Positions 15,271 through 24,201 of a DNA stretch of 41,989 nt are shown piece by piece (within the stretch, counting starts at the first letter, position 1; the number at the start of each line of letters is the position of its first letter). The stretch is from assembly GCA_003697105.1 (NCBI GenBank), contig RFFQ01000040.1, forward strand, positions 1-41,989, in the 5' to 3' direction. The stretch comes from Gemmatimonadota bacterium (GTDB taxonomy: Bacteria; 4572-55; J002). A model generated the notes under the pieces. The model had not been told where the DNA came from, searched no databases, and saw nothing but the letters and a program-made list of their open reading frames with translations. The translations under genes and the position numbers were made by a program.

Positions 15271-15325
15271 AGGGGTAATGGTACCTTTACCACTAATTAT
15301 ATTTAAATGGTAGCGAATTAAAGAG

Positions 15326-15799
15326 TTACACAGTTAAGCGCTCCATCAAATTGACCATTTCCAAAGCGGTAAGTGCCGCATCCCAACCTTTATTACCGAC
15401 TTTTGTACCTGCCCGTTCAATCGCTTGTTCGATGGTATCTGTGGTAATTACCCCATAGGTGACCGGTATGTCGAATTGGAGAGCGGTTGTTGCAATACCT
15501 TTGGTGACTTCTGACGCGATAAAATCAAAATGGGGTGTTGCGCCTCGGATGACCGCTCCCACACAAATAATCGCATCATATTTACCGCTTTTTGCCATCT
15601 GTTTTGCCACCAGCGGGATTTCAAACGAACCGGGAACCCACACCCCAGTAATATCACTTTCCGCAACACCGTGCCGCAAAAGACAATCAATGGCCCCCTC
15701 CATTAATCTTTTGGTGATGAGTTCATTAAATCGCCCCATCACCAGACCAAATTTTTTGCCTTCACCAGAATATTGACCTTCGATTATATGAATTGCCAT
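15326..15799 (-). CDS. ribH: 6,7-dimethyl-8-ribityllumazine synthase
   Basis: The 157-residue enzyme condenses 3,4-dihydroxybutanone 4-phosphate with the ribitylaminouracil to form the riboflavin precursor. Seen are [30 protein letters not shown], the [23 protein letters not shown] loop with the catalytic His (H in TPHFDF), [16 protein letters not shown], and [15 protein letters not shown]. It follows ribBA by 12 bases, with a GGAGGAG ribosome site inside the gap. It receives the butanone phosphate made by the first domain of its neighbour. Confidence 0.97.
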   Translation of the reverse strand: MAIHIIEGQYSGEGKKFGLVMGRFNELITKRLMEGAIDCLLRHGVAESDITGVWVPGSFEIPLVAKQMAKSGKYDAIICVGAVIRGATPHFDFIASEVTKGIATTALQFDIPVTYGVITTDTIEQAIERAGTKVGNKGWDAALTALEMVNLMERLTV

Positions 15800-15811
15800 A
15801 AGAAACTCCTC

Positions 15812-16942
15812 CTATTCAAAAGGTACTGAACTTACGATTTCCAAACCATACGCATTTAAACCTACCCGCCGTTGTTGCGGGTGGTTTGTTAAGAGCCGGA
15901 TCGTGGAGAGTCCGAGGTCTGCCAGAATTTGCGCTCCAATGCCGTAATCCCGCATATCCATGTGCAATACGGATTTGAGTTCATACGGCTCGAAAGCATC
16001 AATTTTTTTAGCATAGTCCACCATTTTATTGACCAAATATTGTCCTCGTCCTTCCTGTGGAATGACAAACACCAAGACGGCATACTCTTCTTGCGCTAAT
16101 CGTTCCAGTGCCCGTACTGCTATATTTTGCCCATGTTCGGACATACCATCTAGCATAGCGAGCAGAGGCGACGAAGAGTGTACCCGAACGAGGACATCTT
16201 TTTTGCCCCGGACATCACCTTTCACAAATGCCAAATGATACTCATCTGTTAATGTCGTCCGGTACACATGCAGTGTGAAATCACCAAATCGAGTGGGGAA
16301 AGGTTTATAAAAGACCCGTTCGATCAGTTTATCTTTTTGATAGCGGTACGAGATTAAATCGCGGATGGTAATCATCTTTAATTGATGTTTTTCGGCAAAT
16401 TTTAAGAGCGCCGGAACGCGTGCCATGGTGCCATCATCATCCATAATTTCGCACAACACACCGGCCGGATAATGTCCGACGAGCCGAGCCAAATCAATTG
16501 CGGCTTCCGTATGCCCTGCACGCCGAAGTACACCCCCTTCAGCGGCTTGTAATGGAAAGATATGCCCCGGGCGCGCTAAATCTTCCGGTTTAGTCTGGGG
16601 GTCAACCAATGCTTGGATCGTGATGGCGCGGTCGTGGGCGGAAATGCCCGTGGTCGTACCTTTGATCGCATCCACGGAGACCGTGAAGGCCGTAGAACGT
16701 TGGGCAGTATTATTGGAGACCATCTGTTCCAATTCCAATTCTTTCAGGCGTTCCGCGGTCATCGAGACACAGATCAAGCCCCGGCCATGAGTTGCCATAA
16801 AATTGACTAATTGCGGGGTAATACATTGTGCCGAACAAATCAGGTCGCCCTCATTCTCCCGGTCCTCATCATCCGTGACAATAATTAATTTTCCGTCTCG
16901 AAAGTCCTCAATAGCCTCTTCAATCGTATTGAACCCAAACAT
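15812..16942 (-). CDS. ribBA: 3,4-dihydroxy-2-butanone 4-phosphate synthase fused to a degenerate GTP cyclohydrolase II domain
   Basis: The 376-residue protein has an intact N-terminal synthase (about 1-205): [42 protein letters not shown]. The C-terminal half has the fold of GTP cyclohydrolase II ([46 protein letters not shown]), but the zinc site is gone: where active enzymes have HSECLTGD and a downstream CDC, it reads [11 protein letters not shown] (254-264), and no Cys occurs after residue 205. It should make the butanone phosphate but not open GTP. Similar RibBA variants with an inactive second half (RibBX) are known in Proteobacteria. A true GTP cyclohydrolase II must be encoded elsewhere. 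It lies 27 bases after the DUF4175 gene. Confidence 0.93.
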   Translation of the reverse strand: MFGFNTIEEAIEDFRDGKLIIVTDDEDRENEGDLICSAQCITPQLVNFMATHGRGLICVSMTAERLKELELEQMVSNNTAQRSTAFTVSVDAIKGTTTGISAHDRAITIQALVDPQTKPEDLARPGHIFPLQAAEGGVLRRAGHTEAAIDLARLVGHYPAGVLCEIMDDDGTMARVPALLKFAEKHQLKMITIRDLISYRYQKDKLIERVFYKPFPTRFGDFTLHVYRTTLTDEYHLAFVKGDVRGKKDVLVRVHSSSPLLAMLDGMSEHGQNIAVRALERLAQEEYAVLVFVIPQEGRGQYLVNKMVDYAKKIDAFEPYELKSVLHMDMRDYGIGAQILADLGLSTIRLLTNHPQQRRVGLNAYGLEIVSSVPFE

Positions 16943-16969
16943 AAACCATCCTTTTTCGGGTTGATGTGG

Positions 16970-19900
16970 TTAATATTCGCCGGAGAGCGTCCGGAAATAG
17001 GATTTGATAAGTTCTTCGTACTGTGGTGGATAGCCTTCTTGAATTGCCCGAAGCAAGTCTTCTCGTAAGGTACTTTTGGGTTCGCCTTTATCGGGCGGAA
17101 GTACCGGAGGACTCGTACGTTCCACCTGTTGACCGGTTTTAGACTTCCGGCGTTTGCTGTAATCCTGCTTGCGAAGGCTTCGTTGGGTATCTAACAGACG
17201 GGTCATGATCTTTTGTTGGCGGTCTAGTGTTTCCTGATCGATGTTCTGCTGCTGCAGGTCTTTCATAATCTCATCCATTTCTCCGGCGAGGTCATCGATT
17301 CGACCCAGAATATCTCCATGCTCTGCCATCTCTTTTGCCAGTTCTTCAACACTTTTTTTCACCGCTTCTTGTTCTGCCGCCAGCCGTGCCATTGCCGCTC
17401 GGGCTTCTGCGCTCAGTTGTCCGTCTTGTCCCATCATCTGCTGCAAACCTTGCATACCTTCCCCAATCTGTTGCTGTTGTCCCGCCATATTTTGCAATTG
17501 TTGCATCAGTTGTTGCATTCCACTGGCAGATTGCCCACCTTGCATCTGTTGTTGCATATTTTCAGCAGATTTCATCAGTTCGATGATAGCGGCATTCACA
17601 CTGGCGGTTGCCTCCCGGACAAAGGTAATGGCGTTCCGCCCGCGCCGTTCCACAAGTTGGTTTTGAGTTTCATCCATTTTATCCAGAGCTTCCCCCAGAT
17701 GTTTCCCAATCGCCGGACTGATCATCATACTCTTTTTGGACATTTCAAAAATTTCATCGGTAACCCGGGCGGTGCCATTTCGCAAAATCTGTTGCCAATC
17801 GGCTAAATCGGTATATGTGTCGTAAGTACGCCCTTGTAACCGTTGAATCTCATTACCTAAATTTTCCTCCTCATCGGAGATATGAAGTAAGTCTCGGATA
17901 GCATCTTGCAGACCTGCCATCATCTGTTGCATGCTTTGCATTTGCATTTGTTGTTGCATGTCTTGCAGTTGCTCACTCAGGTCTAGCAATTGACGCATAA
18001 TTTCTTGCTGGGTTTGTTGGGCTTCTTGGGGTTCACCCTGTTGCATCTGCTGGCTACTCTGCTGCATTTGACCGGACAGTTGCTGGTGTTGCATTTGCTG
18101 GGCAAGTTGTTGCATTTGCTGGGCGAGGTCTGATAAGCCGTTTTCTTGCATCATTTGGGCAAGTTCTTCCAATTCCTTTTGTAAGGCGTCGGTCTCTTCC
18201 GCAATTCGCTCTTGATCTTGAGCTAACTCATCTAACTGATTTTGATCGCCGTTTTTTTCTGCTTCTTGCGTACCTTCATTGACCTCATTTTGCTGGCGGG
18301 TCAGCTCCTGTGCTTTTTGTACGGCGGCATCCATTTTTTGTTCCATTTGGATTTGCTTGAGCAAGCCCAACGTGCGTTCGAGCCGTTCCATATATTCTTC
18401 TTGGGTCAAGCTCATATTTTCCATGGCTTTTTGAATTTCGTTCGGATCAAGCTCTTGCATCGCCTCTTGCAATTTTTCCATCGCTTCTTTCATTTCGTCC
18501 GTGGCGATCTCTTCCATCAACTGCTGAACTTCTTCCATTTTTTCCAGCATTTCTAGGGTGGCGGCTTCATTCTGTTCCAGCTTTTCGACCGTTTCTTCCA
18601 ACGATTTGGAAAGTTCCTCAACTTTTTGGGCGAGTTCTTGCTGTTTTTTCAATGCATTTTCCACACTTTTTTTCTGCTCGTATGTCATATCTGGATTTTT
18701 TAAGAGTTCCCGAGCCACATCATCCAGTTGTTCTTTAATATCACGGCTTTCTTCCAGAATTTCTTCGGCATCATCAATTTGATCATCTTGTTGTTCGGCA
18801 ACTTCATCATAAATTTCCATGAGGGATGGGACCCGTGCCGTATAGGTCGGGCTAACCGACCGTTTCGGTCCCGAAACAGTATCATTGTCGTACACCTCAA
18901 CATAATAGATGATAACATCTTCCGGCAGAAGCATAAATTCATTTAAGTCCCACGTAAATTGGTGTGATACCTCCGTTTTAGCTTGACCATCGGTCAATGG
19001 CATCATCTGCTCTTGACCATCATCATTGAGTTTATATTTTAAGTTGATATGGCGTATTCCGTAATCATCCGCCGCCGAAATCCAAACCGGTAGTCTCAAA
19101 TCATTGGTTAAATCAATATCTTGCTCCGGTTCAATGATGCGCACCACCGGATATTCATCCTCCAACACATTAATTTTATATTGAACCGGATTGACACTTT
19201 CCGCATTCAGATAATCCATTAGTTCAATATGGTACGATGTTTCCTCGGTGATAAGAATTTGACGCTTAGCCGAGCGGGCGGTTTGGAGTTTCATTGCTAA
19301 TTGTTCTCCGTTGGCAAAGACAAGAGCCGCCCGGCGGAGCGGATTGTTGGATGTCACGGTTACCCACACCATTGTACCTTTGATGGCGGTAATGTCACCG
19401 TTATTTTCCTCCACCACTTTTTCTGGAATACCGGTGTAGGCCGGGTAAAAATATTCCAGTTTGATGCCGGTGACCAGTGGAAATTCATTGACGGTCACCT
19501 GATAGATGGGGGACGTTACGTGATCCGCTTGCACCGTATAGAAAAAACTCCGTTCAACGCCCTCAATCGTACCGGAAAACAACCGGTCATCCTCCGAAGC
19601 CAACTCTAGCTGATTTTTTAGGGTAGCCGGTGTACGCCCGTATCGCACGCTGACGGTAGCCGGCACTACATTGCCAATCTCAGCGCTCACCGGAACGGAT
19701 GCGCCCCGGACCACCTCGGCATTACCCGGCAATACACGCAAAATTTGAGGTTGGGGTTTTTGGTCTGGCTGTAGCGCAGGATTTAAAAACAGTGCCCACG
19801 ATTGGCGAAATTGATGCGGGAACACCGCTCCAAAAATCAATAAAAACACCAACACCGCGCTCAAATAGCGTCCGTATTTCCAGAGTGATTGCGTATTTAC

Positions 19901-20341
19901 GATGCGCTTAAAATCAACGTTTTCCGTAGCGTGCACCGATCTTTGGAACGCGGCATCGAGCAAAGCAGAGGAATACGGGTTCGATTCAGCTTGCCGCACC
20001 CGCCATAACTGTAACGCATTGATAACATTGTTCCCTAACGTTGGAAAATGATGTTCCACCCGTAAGGCAATTCGTTCTAATGACCGGTTTTGAAGCAGAG
20101 GACGCACTAAAAAGGTAATCAAGGCATAGCTAACCCCACTAAGGGTAAGCCCTAAATAGAGGTAACGCAACAAGGAGGGTAAGGGGAAAATCGTGTTTAC
20201 AATCAAAGCAAACCCAGTAAAACAGCCAAAGACTAGCAGCAACAACACCATTCCGCGGACTGACGTGATGGCAATATCATACCGGCGTACGGCGGCTAGC
20301 CGCTGAATAAGAGTGCGGTACAGGGTTTCATTTTGATGCAT
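16970..20341 (-). CDS. Large membrane-anchored DUF4175-like protein with Q-rich coiled coil
   Basis: The 1123-residue protein starts with two membrane helices (about 30-50 and 59-80) and a third near 155-172, then an extracytoplasmic part of beta-rich repeats (about 175-510; for example VRYGRTPATLKNQLEL, GIKLEYFYPAYTGIPEK). Next come long coiled coils (about 515-1000) with runs such as EELAQMMQENGLSDLAQQMQ and several Q/M-rich blocks. A basic tail ends the protein (SKRRKSKTGQQ). Architecture and length match DUF4175-type proteins of the Bacteroidetes-like superphylum, whose function is unknown and whose genes often sit near MoxR/DUF58 genes, absent here. The start has GGAGG upstream. It is the first gene of the operon with ribBA and ribH; whether that link is functional is unclear. 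Confidence 0.8.
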   Translation of the reverse strand: MHQNETLYRTLIQRLAAVRRYDIAITSVRGMVLLLLVFGCFTGFALIVNTIFPLPSLLRYLYLGLTLSGVSYALITFLVRPLLQNRSLERIALRVEHHFPTLGNNVINALQLWRVRQAESNPYSSALLDAAFQRSVHATENVDFKRIVNTQSLWKYGRYLSAVLVFLLIFGAVFPHQFRQSWALFLNPALQPDQKPQPQILRVLPGNAEVVRGASVPVSAEIGNVVPATVSVRYGRTPATLKNQLELASEDDRLFSGTIEGVERSFFYTVQADHVTSPIYQVTVNEFPLVTGIKLEYFYPAYTGIPEKVVEENNGDITAIKGTMVWVTVTSNNPLRRAALVFANGEQLAMKLQTARSAKRQILITEETSYHIELMDYLNAESVNPVQYKINVLEDEYPVVRIIEPEQDIDLTNDLRLPVWISAADDYGIRHINLKYKLNDDGQEQMMPLTDGQAKTEVSHQFTWDLNEFMLLPEDVIIYYVEVYDNDTVSGPKRSVSPTYTARVPSLMEIYDEVAEQQDDQIDDAEEILEESRDIKEQLDDVARELLKNPDMTYEQKKSVENALKKQQELAQKVEELSKSLEETVEKLEQNEAATLEMLEKMEEVQQLMEEIATDEMKEAMEKLQEAMQELDPNEIQKAMENMSLTQEEYMERLERTLGLLKQIQMEQKMDAAVQKAQELTRQQNEVNEGTQEAEKNGDQNQLDELAQDQERIAEETDALQKELEELAQMMQENGLSDLAQQMQQLAQQMQHQQLSGQMQQSSQQMQQGEPQEAQQTQQEIMRQLLDLSEQLQDMQQQMQMQSMQQMMAGLQDAIRDLLHISDEEENLGNEIQRLQGRTYDTYTDLADWQQILRNGTARVTDEIFEMSKKSMMISPAIGKHLGEALDKMDETQNQLVERRGRNAITFVREATASVNAAIIELMKSAENMQQQMQGGQSASGMQQLMQQLQNMAGQQQQIGEGMQGLQQMMGQDGQLSAEARAAMARLAAEQEAVKKSVEELAKEMAEHGDILGRIDDLAGEMDEIMKDLQQQNIDQETLDRQQKIMTRLLDTQRSLRKQDYSKRRKSKTGQQVERTSPPVLPPDKGEPKSTLREDLLRAIQEGYPPQYEELIKSYFRTLSGEY

Positions 20342-20538
20342 GTAACCTCCGAATAGTCATGAAAATATAAAGACAACTCTAAATTTTTCAGGAACTTAGG
20401 CTAATAAGTTTATGGGATATTTCAGGTAAGCTGCTGATGATAAACCGGTTAAGACAATTACCACGGGGTTCTATCTTAAATTGGTTAGCATGGTCGGAGT
20501 CTCAAAAGCGAGGTAAAAGTACAAGGTAACCCTAGTAC

Positions 20539-20560
20539 TGTCAACAAAAAAGTGTTGACA
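20539..20560. promoter_or_regulatory. Inverted repeat carrying two divergent -35 elements
   Basis: TGTCAACA (20539-20546), six bases, TGTTGACA (20553-20560). The right arm contains the TTGACA of the HU promoter; the left arm is TTGACA read on the minus strand, with a weak -10 (TACTTT) 17 bases further on, pointing at the DUF4175 gene. The remaining 20342-20538 shows no gene or other clear structure. Confidence 0.5.
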
Positions 20561-20584
20561 AAACCGCGTGGGATATGGTATTGT
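20555..20584 (+). promoter_or_regulatory. Promoter of the first HU gene
   Basis: TTGACA (20555-20560), 18 bases, TATTGT (20579-20584). The start point would be near 20591, about 45 bases before the ATG. Confidence 0.65.
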
Positions 20585-20635
20585 GCGGTGTCGAATTTAT
20601 CTAATTTTAATAAAAGAGGAGGTGACACAGACATA

Positions 20636-20908
20636 ATGAAGAAACAAGATTTCGTCAGCAAAGTGGCCGAACAAACCGGGTTGACCAAAAAGCAATCCGA
20701 AGCGGCGGTTAACGCTGTACTGGATACCATCAAAGACGCCCTTTCCCAAGGAGAAAAAGTGTCGTTTGTTGGGTTTGGTACGTTCATGGTGGTTGAACGA
20801 AGCGCCCGTAAAGGGAAAAATCCCCGAACCGGTGATACCATCGAAATTCCGGCGAAAAAAGTTCCGGTATTCCGCGCGGGTAAAGCACTTAAGGATTCGG
20901 CGGCGTAA
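20636..20908 (+). CDS. HU/IHF-family DNA-binding protein (copy 1)
   Basis: The 90-residue nucleoid protein shows [21 protein letters not shown], the beta-arm base [15 protein letters not shown], the DNA-intercalating arm [14 protein letters not shown] and [13 protein letters not shown] dimers bend DNA and compact the nucleoid. I set the start at ATG 20636; an upstream in-frame extension would begin inside the promoter. The AGGAGG site is 13 bases upstream, longer than usual. A second HU gene lies 216 bases downstream with its own promoter, so the two may form different homodimers or a heterodimer. Confidence 0.95.
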   Translation: MKKQDFVSKVAEQTGLTKKQSEAAVNAVLDTIKDALSQGEKVSFVGFGTFMVVERSARKGKNPRTGDTIEIPAKKVPVFRAGKALKDSAA

Positions 20909-20919
20909 CCTAATGATGG

Positions 20920-20949
20920 TTGGCGAGCAGATGGTATACTGCTCGCCAA
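20920..20949 (+). terminator. Perfect 11-bp hairpin between the two HU genes
   Basis: TTGGCGAGCAG (20920-20930), 8-base loop, CTGCTCGCCAA (20939-20949), starting 11 bases after the stop of HU copy 1. The stem is strong but no T-run follows, so it may act as a weak terminator, an mRNA-stabilising end or a processing site. Confidence 0.5.
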
Positions 20950-20975
20950 AACTCATGTAACAAATAAAAAAGCTC

Positions 20976-21004
20976 TTGACAGGAGACCTTTCCCGAAGTA
21001 GCTT
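20976..21004 (+). promoter_or_regulatory. Putative promoter of the second HU gene
   Basis: Perfect TTGACA (20976-20981), 17 bases, TAGCTT (20999-21004, a weak -10). A leader of about 115 bases follows, containing a small TCTGA/TCAGA repeat near 21011-21023. Confidence 0.45.
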
Positions 21005-21124
21005 CCCCCCTCTGAAAATCAGATATATCTATTTCGATCCATCTGAAACATCGATTTGAGAGTTGGGACGATAAAAATCAGCATGATTGCCGTTTTTAAT
21101 GATAGGTTTTAAGGAGTGAAATCA

Positions 21125-21403
21125 ATGACAAAAGCCGAACTGGTCGATCAAGTATCCGAAGAAACCGGATTTACCAAAAAAGACAGTGCTGACATTGTAA
21201 ATGCCTTTTTAGATATTGTCATCGATACGTTGAGCAAAGGTCAAGGGATTGAAATTCGGGGTTTTGGTAGCTTCAAAGTCAAAAAACGAGACCAACGCGT
21301 TGCCCGCAATCCCAGAACAGGAGAGTCTGTGATTGTCCCCGCGAAATCAGTACCGGTGTTTAAGCCCTCAAAAGATTTGAAATCCATGGTTAGTCAACTT
21401 TAA
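21125..21403 (+). CDS. HU/IHF-family DNA-binding protein (copy 2)
   Basis: The 92-residue paralogue of the preceding HU has TKAELVDQVSEETGFTKKDS, GFGSFKVKKRDQRVARNPRTG, PAKSVPVFKPSKDLK. Its arm carries RNPRTGESV and it differs from copy 1 at most surface positions, so it is not a recent duplicate. ATG 21125 has AAGGAG 8 bases upstream. It heads a short transcription unit with the COX24-type gene and tRNA-Arg. Confidence 0.94.
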   Translation: MTKAELVDQVSEETGFTKKDSADIVNAFLDIVIDTLSKGQGIEIRGFGSFKVKKRDQRVARNPRTGESVIVPAKSVPVFKPSKDLKSMVSQL

Positions 21404-21426
21404 ATGATGTGAAGGAGGTAGGAACG

Positions 21427-21519
21427 TTGCCCTGCGGAAGAAAACGAAAACGACATAAAATCAATACGCACAAACGTAAAAAACGCTTACGTAAGAATCG
21501 CCATAAGAAGAAGAAGTAA
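21427..21519 (+). CDS. AURKAIP1/COX24-type tiny basic protein, TTG start
   Basis: A 30-codon frame starting with TTG and ending TAA (21517-21519) encodes a peptide that begins MPCGRKRKRHKIN, continues THKRKKRLRKNRH and ends in four lysines. This is the COX24/AURKAIP1 (mS38/bS22-like) pattern, a ribosome-associated basic mini-protein annotated in Bacteroidetes-type and actinobacterial genomes. The start is fixed by a near-perfect Shine-Dalgarno AAGGAGGT (21412-21419) 7 bases upstream; no ATG is available. It lies between HU copy 2 (23-base gap) and tRNA-Arg (16-base gap), consistent with a translation role. Its small size makes it easy to miss. Confidence 0.88.
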   Translation: MPCGRKRKRHKINTHKRKKRLRKNRHKKKK

Positions 21520-21535
21520 GATGAATTAAAGCGGT

Positions 21536-21612
21536 GCGCCCGTAGCTCAGTTGGATAGAGCGTCAGATTCCGGATCTGAAGGTCGTGCGTTCGAATCGCG
21601 CCGGGCGTACCA
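21536..21612 (+). tRNA. tRNA-Arg (anticodon CCG)
   Basis: The 77-base cloverleaf is complete: acceptor GCGCCCG/CGGGCGT (first pair G-U), D stem GCTC/GAGC, anticodon stem TCAGA/TCTGA with loop TTCCGGA giving anticodon CCG (codon CGG), T stem GTGCG/CGCGC around TTCGAAT, discriminator A and an encoded CCA. Confidence 0.97.
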
Positions 21613-21623
21613 CTCACACAATA

Positions 21624-21657
21624 AACCCCCTAACCCAACAACCGGTTAGGGGGTTTT
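21624..21657. terminator. Bidirectional terminator after tRNA-Arg
   Basis: AACCCCCTAACC (21624-21635) pairs with GGTTAGGGGGTT (21644-21655), 12 bp, followed by T residues on the + strand and TTTATT on the minus strand. It serves the HU/tRNA unit and, from the other side, the TPR/PD40 gene. Confidence 0.92.
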
Positions 21658-21697
21658 GTATTAGCGTCATTTATCCGTTGGTATGCCTTACCGTATA

Positions 21698-24016
21698 TTA
21701 GCGGGTCATTTCAGCACCCAATCGCATTTTTAGCTCTTCCACCGCCGGCGGTAGATAGCGAATCACCCAAATATCAGCATTCCCATCCTGTGTTGCCGTG
21801 TATGCCAACCAATGTCCATCCGGTGACCAAGCCGGATGATCCACGGTTTCCGCCGCCAACCGCAGTTGTTGAATAACCCCAGAGTCACGTTCCCACATGT
21901 AAAACTGACCGTCAGCGGCAATCCATAACTGATTGAGGGTCGGATGCCATGCCAGCGCCGTAATTGCAGAAAAAGAAGCCGTTATGTGCTGGCGAGTTCG
22001 ATCCACAAGCGGAACAACGGTTACCACCGGCTTACCTGCCGGATACGAAACCACAGCGAACCGGTCTCCTTTCGGATGCCACGCCGGATGGGATTCCACA
22101 GAATCGATAGGGGTTAACCGGATGAGGCTTCCATCCGCAACCCGAACCGCTTGGATGTGGGGCAACGGATTCCCTTTAGTGGTGAAGGCAACCAGCGTAT
22201 CGGCGGCACTCCATGCTGGAACTCCTTTAATGTCTAAGCGATGCGTCAACGGTTGAGGGAATACTGGCACGGTAGTTAAATCCGCCAACCATAAATCAAT
22301 CGATTGATGTTTATCCGAGATAAAAACCAGTTGGTCACCACGATGCGATACCACTCCCGCCCACTGATTCGCGGTCTCCTCCGGGAAAACGCGATCCGGT
22401 TGCGGCACATCAAAAGGGGTTTGCCACAAAGCGATCCGGTTCTGCCGGAACGAGGTAAAAATAAGCGTCCGGTTATCCCCGCGCCAGGTGGGGTAGAGAT
22501 CATTCGCCTCATCTGTAGTAACCCGAAACTGGTAAAAACGCTCCCGTACGGTCTGAAAGATAGGTTCTACCAACGCGGGATCGCTTTCTAACGCGGAAAG
22601 ATAACAGACATAGGCGGAGTCATTGCCGAGTGCGTCATAGGCTAAACCCACCTCATAAAACGGTTCCCCAAAGGACGGGCTGTTTCCGAACCGTTTCCCT
22701 TGAAACAGTGTAGCCACGCATTCGGAGAGTCGCTGCTGCTCCAAAAACTGTTGAGCTTGAACCGCATAAAATGTAGCAATATCATGATGCCAACGAGGGC
22801 TGATCTGGTACGATTTTTCAAAACAAATCACGGCCTGATCCGGTTCTGCCCGTTGAAACGCCGCACGACCGGCATCGTAATAGGCAAACCCCACCTGATC
22901 CCGCCAAATATCGCTGTTACCAGTGAGGGCTAAAAGCAAATGGAAACAGCTATCGGCAAGTGCATAATCGGTGTGAGTGGTGTCCAAATAAGTCTTACCC
23001 GCATTCAAATACGCCCACGGCACCCACTCCTGCCGGACGAGGGTACTATCCAGCGTATTGATTGCCTGCTCAAAACAAAATTGGGCGATGTCCAGCCGTT
23101 TTTGTGCCGGATTCAGGTAAATTGTACCGCCTTTCACATAGGTTTCCGCCGCAAGTTGTCGCCAACGAGGGTTCACACTTAGTGTTAAGGCTCGCTTCAA
23201 AAAACGATCGGCCTGCTGGACATCACGGTGCTCGAAAGCCCATTGCCCAGCACTGAGAAATCCGGCGGCGAGTTCTTCTTTCCAAAGCGCATCCTCAAGA
23301 GACAACGTCTCCAAATGAGAATCCAGCGTATCAAAATGCGCTAAGGCTTGGGCGATATTCCCTGCTTTGTATTGGCTACGCCCTAGAATCAGGTGCATAC
23401 CACCGGTTGGGGATTCGCGTTCTGAAAAGAATTTTTGTGCCTCATCAGCGGTTTTCATCGCGAGTGCCAGTGAATCTTGTTGCAAGTAGCGTACAGCAAT
23501 ATACCAATAGGTCCATTTGCTGGTGGGCGGTTCTGCCAGAATGTTATGGACCCAGTTGTGCCCATCCGGCATGTCCATAACGGCATTAATTCGCTCCTGT
23601 AGTTGCCGCCGGAGCTGAAAATTATCGGAAGTGTACAAAAAAGCTTTATCCAGATTCAATATAGCTTTATCAAACGCCTGTAATGCAAAATAGCTGTGGG
23701 CTAATGCCTCATAAACCTCAACCCGAAAGGGATCGATTTGCCGTGCGGTATGAAAATGCTCTAGGGCGGCATGATAGTCGGGCGGTTGGCGACGGATCAA
23801 GCAGTTGCCCCATTTCAGGTGAATGGCAAACCGGACGGAATCTGGCAAATGGGGGTCTGCCAATGCCGTCTCAAACTGAGAAATCATTTGCCCACAATCC
23901 GTCATGGAATCCGTCCCAGCGAAAGCCGGATGATGGGGTGCCTGTGCAAACGCCATTTCTCCCCCCACCAACAGCCCCAATAGAATCAACCCCGGTATAT
24001 ATTGCCGTATCATCAT
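21698..24016 (-). CDS. Exported TPR and PD40 beta-propeller protein
   Basis: The 772-residue protein begins with a signal peptide (RQYIPGLILLGLLVGGEMAFAQ, cut likely after AFAQ). Residues about 50-480 are TPR-like helical repeats (for example HFHTARQIDPFRVEVYEALA and QAVICFEKSYQISPRWHH). Residues about 490-760 hold five or more PD40/TolB-like blades: PTWRGDNRTLIFTS, GDQLVFISDKHQSIDLWLAD, HPAWHPKGDRFAVVSY, HPAWSPDGHWLAYTATQDG. The combination fits periplasmic scaffold or sensor proteins. The start (24016) is set by the signal peptide; a frame extension of 24 residues upstream contains the -10 element and is unlikely. It has a strong promoter of its own. It is not tolB: no pal, tolA or tolQ is near. 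Confidence 0.85.
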   Translation of the reverse strand: MMIRQYIPGLILLGLLVGGEMAFAQAPHHPAFAGTDSMTDCGQMISQFETALADPHLPDSVRFAIHLKWGNCLIRRQPPDYHAALEHFHTARQIDPFRVEVYEALAHSYFALQAFDKAILNLDKAFLYTSDNFQLRRQLQERINAVMDMPDGHNWVHNILAEPPTSKWTYWYIAVRYLQQDSLALAMKTADEAQKFFSERESPTGGMHLILGRSQYKAGNIAQALAHFDTLDSHLETLSLEDALWKEELAAGFLSAGQWAFEHRDVQQADRFLKRALTLSVNPRWRQLAAETYVKGGTIYLNPAQKRLDIAQFCFEQAINTLDSTLVRQEWVPWAYLNAGKTYLDTTHTDYALADSCFHLLLALTGNSDIWRDQVGFAYYDAGRAAFQRAEPDQAVICFEKSYQISPRWHHDIATFYAVQAQQFLEQQRLSECVATLFQGKRFGNSPSFGEPFYEVGLAYDALGNDSAYVCYLSALESDPALVEPIFQTVRERFYQFRVTTDEANDLYPTWRGDNRTLIFTSFRQNRIALWQTPFDVPQPDRVFPEETANQWAGVVSHRGDQLVFISDKHQSIDLWLADLTTVPVFPQPLTHRLDIKGVPAWSAADTLVAFTTKGNPLPHIQAVRVADGSLIRLTPIDSVESHPAWHPKGDRFAVVSYPAGKPVVTVVPLVDRTRQHITASFSAITALAWHPTLNQLWIAADGQFYMWERDSGVIQQLRLAAETVDHPAWSPDGHWLAYTATQDGNADIWVIRYLPPAVEELKMRLGAEMTR

Positions 24017-24069
24017 GACATATCCCCAATCGATTAACTTGAAAAAAAACAATAAATTACACGCAATTA

Positions 24070-24098
24070 ATTGTACCGTAAATCCCAAATGCTGTCAA
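24070..24098 (-). promoter_or_regulatory. Strong sigma-70 promoter of the TPR/PD40 gene
   Basis: On the minus strand TTGACA (24098-24093), 17 bases, TACAAT (24075-24070). It is the best promoter match in the window and starts transcription about 47 bases before the ATG. Confidence 0.75.
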
Positions 24099-24201
24099 CA
24101 GGTTTGTCAGGGTGGGCGTGGTGGGATGAGTCTTCGCACCAGATGCCCTTCTTTTCTGAAACGGCACCTGTTGGCATCCTTTTAAAATAGCCAAATTTTA
24201 C

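Noticed and set aside
16943-16969. FMN riboswitch before ribBA or ribD
   Set aside because: The gap before ribBA is only 27 bases, and the 89 bases before ribD show no FMN-aptamer core.
17400-18200. Repetitive tracts in the DUF4175 gene that resemble a repeat array
   Set aside because: The repetition comes from CAA/CAG/ATG codons for Gln and Met in coiled coils; there are no constant repeats with unique spacers, so it is not a CRISPR array.
21390-21617. Minus-strand frame of 75 codons over the tRNA-Arg
   Set aside because: It contains the well-known spurious peptide AIRTHDLQIRN that arises from reading tRNA genes backwards; the tRNA is the real feature.
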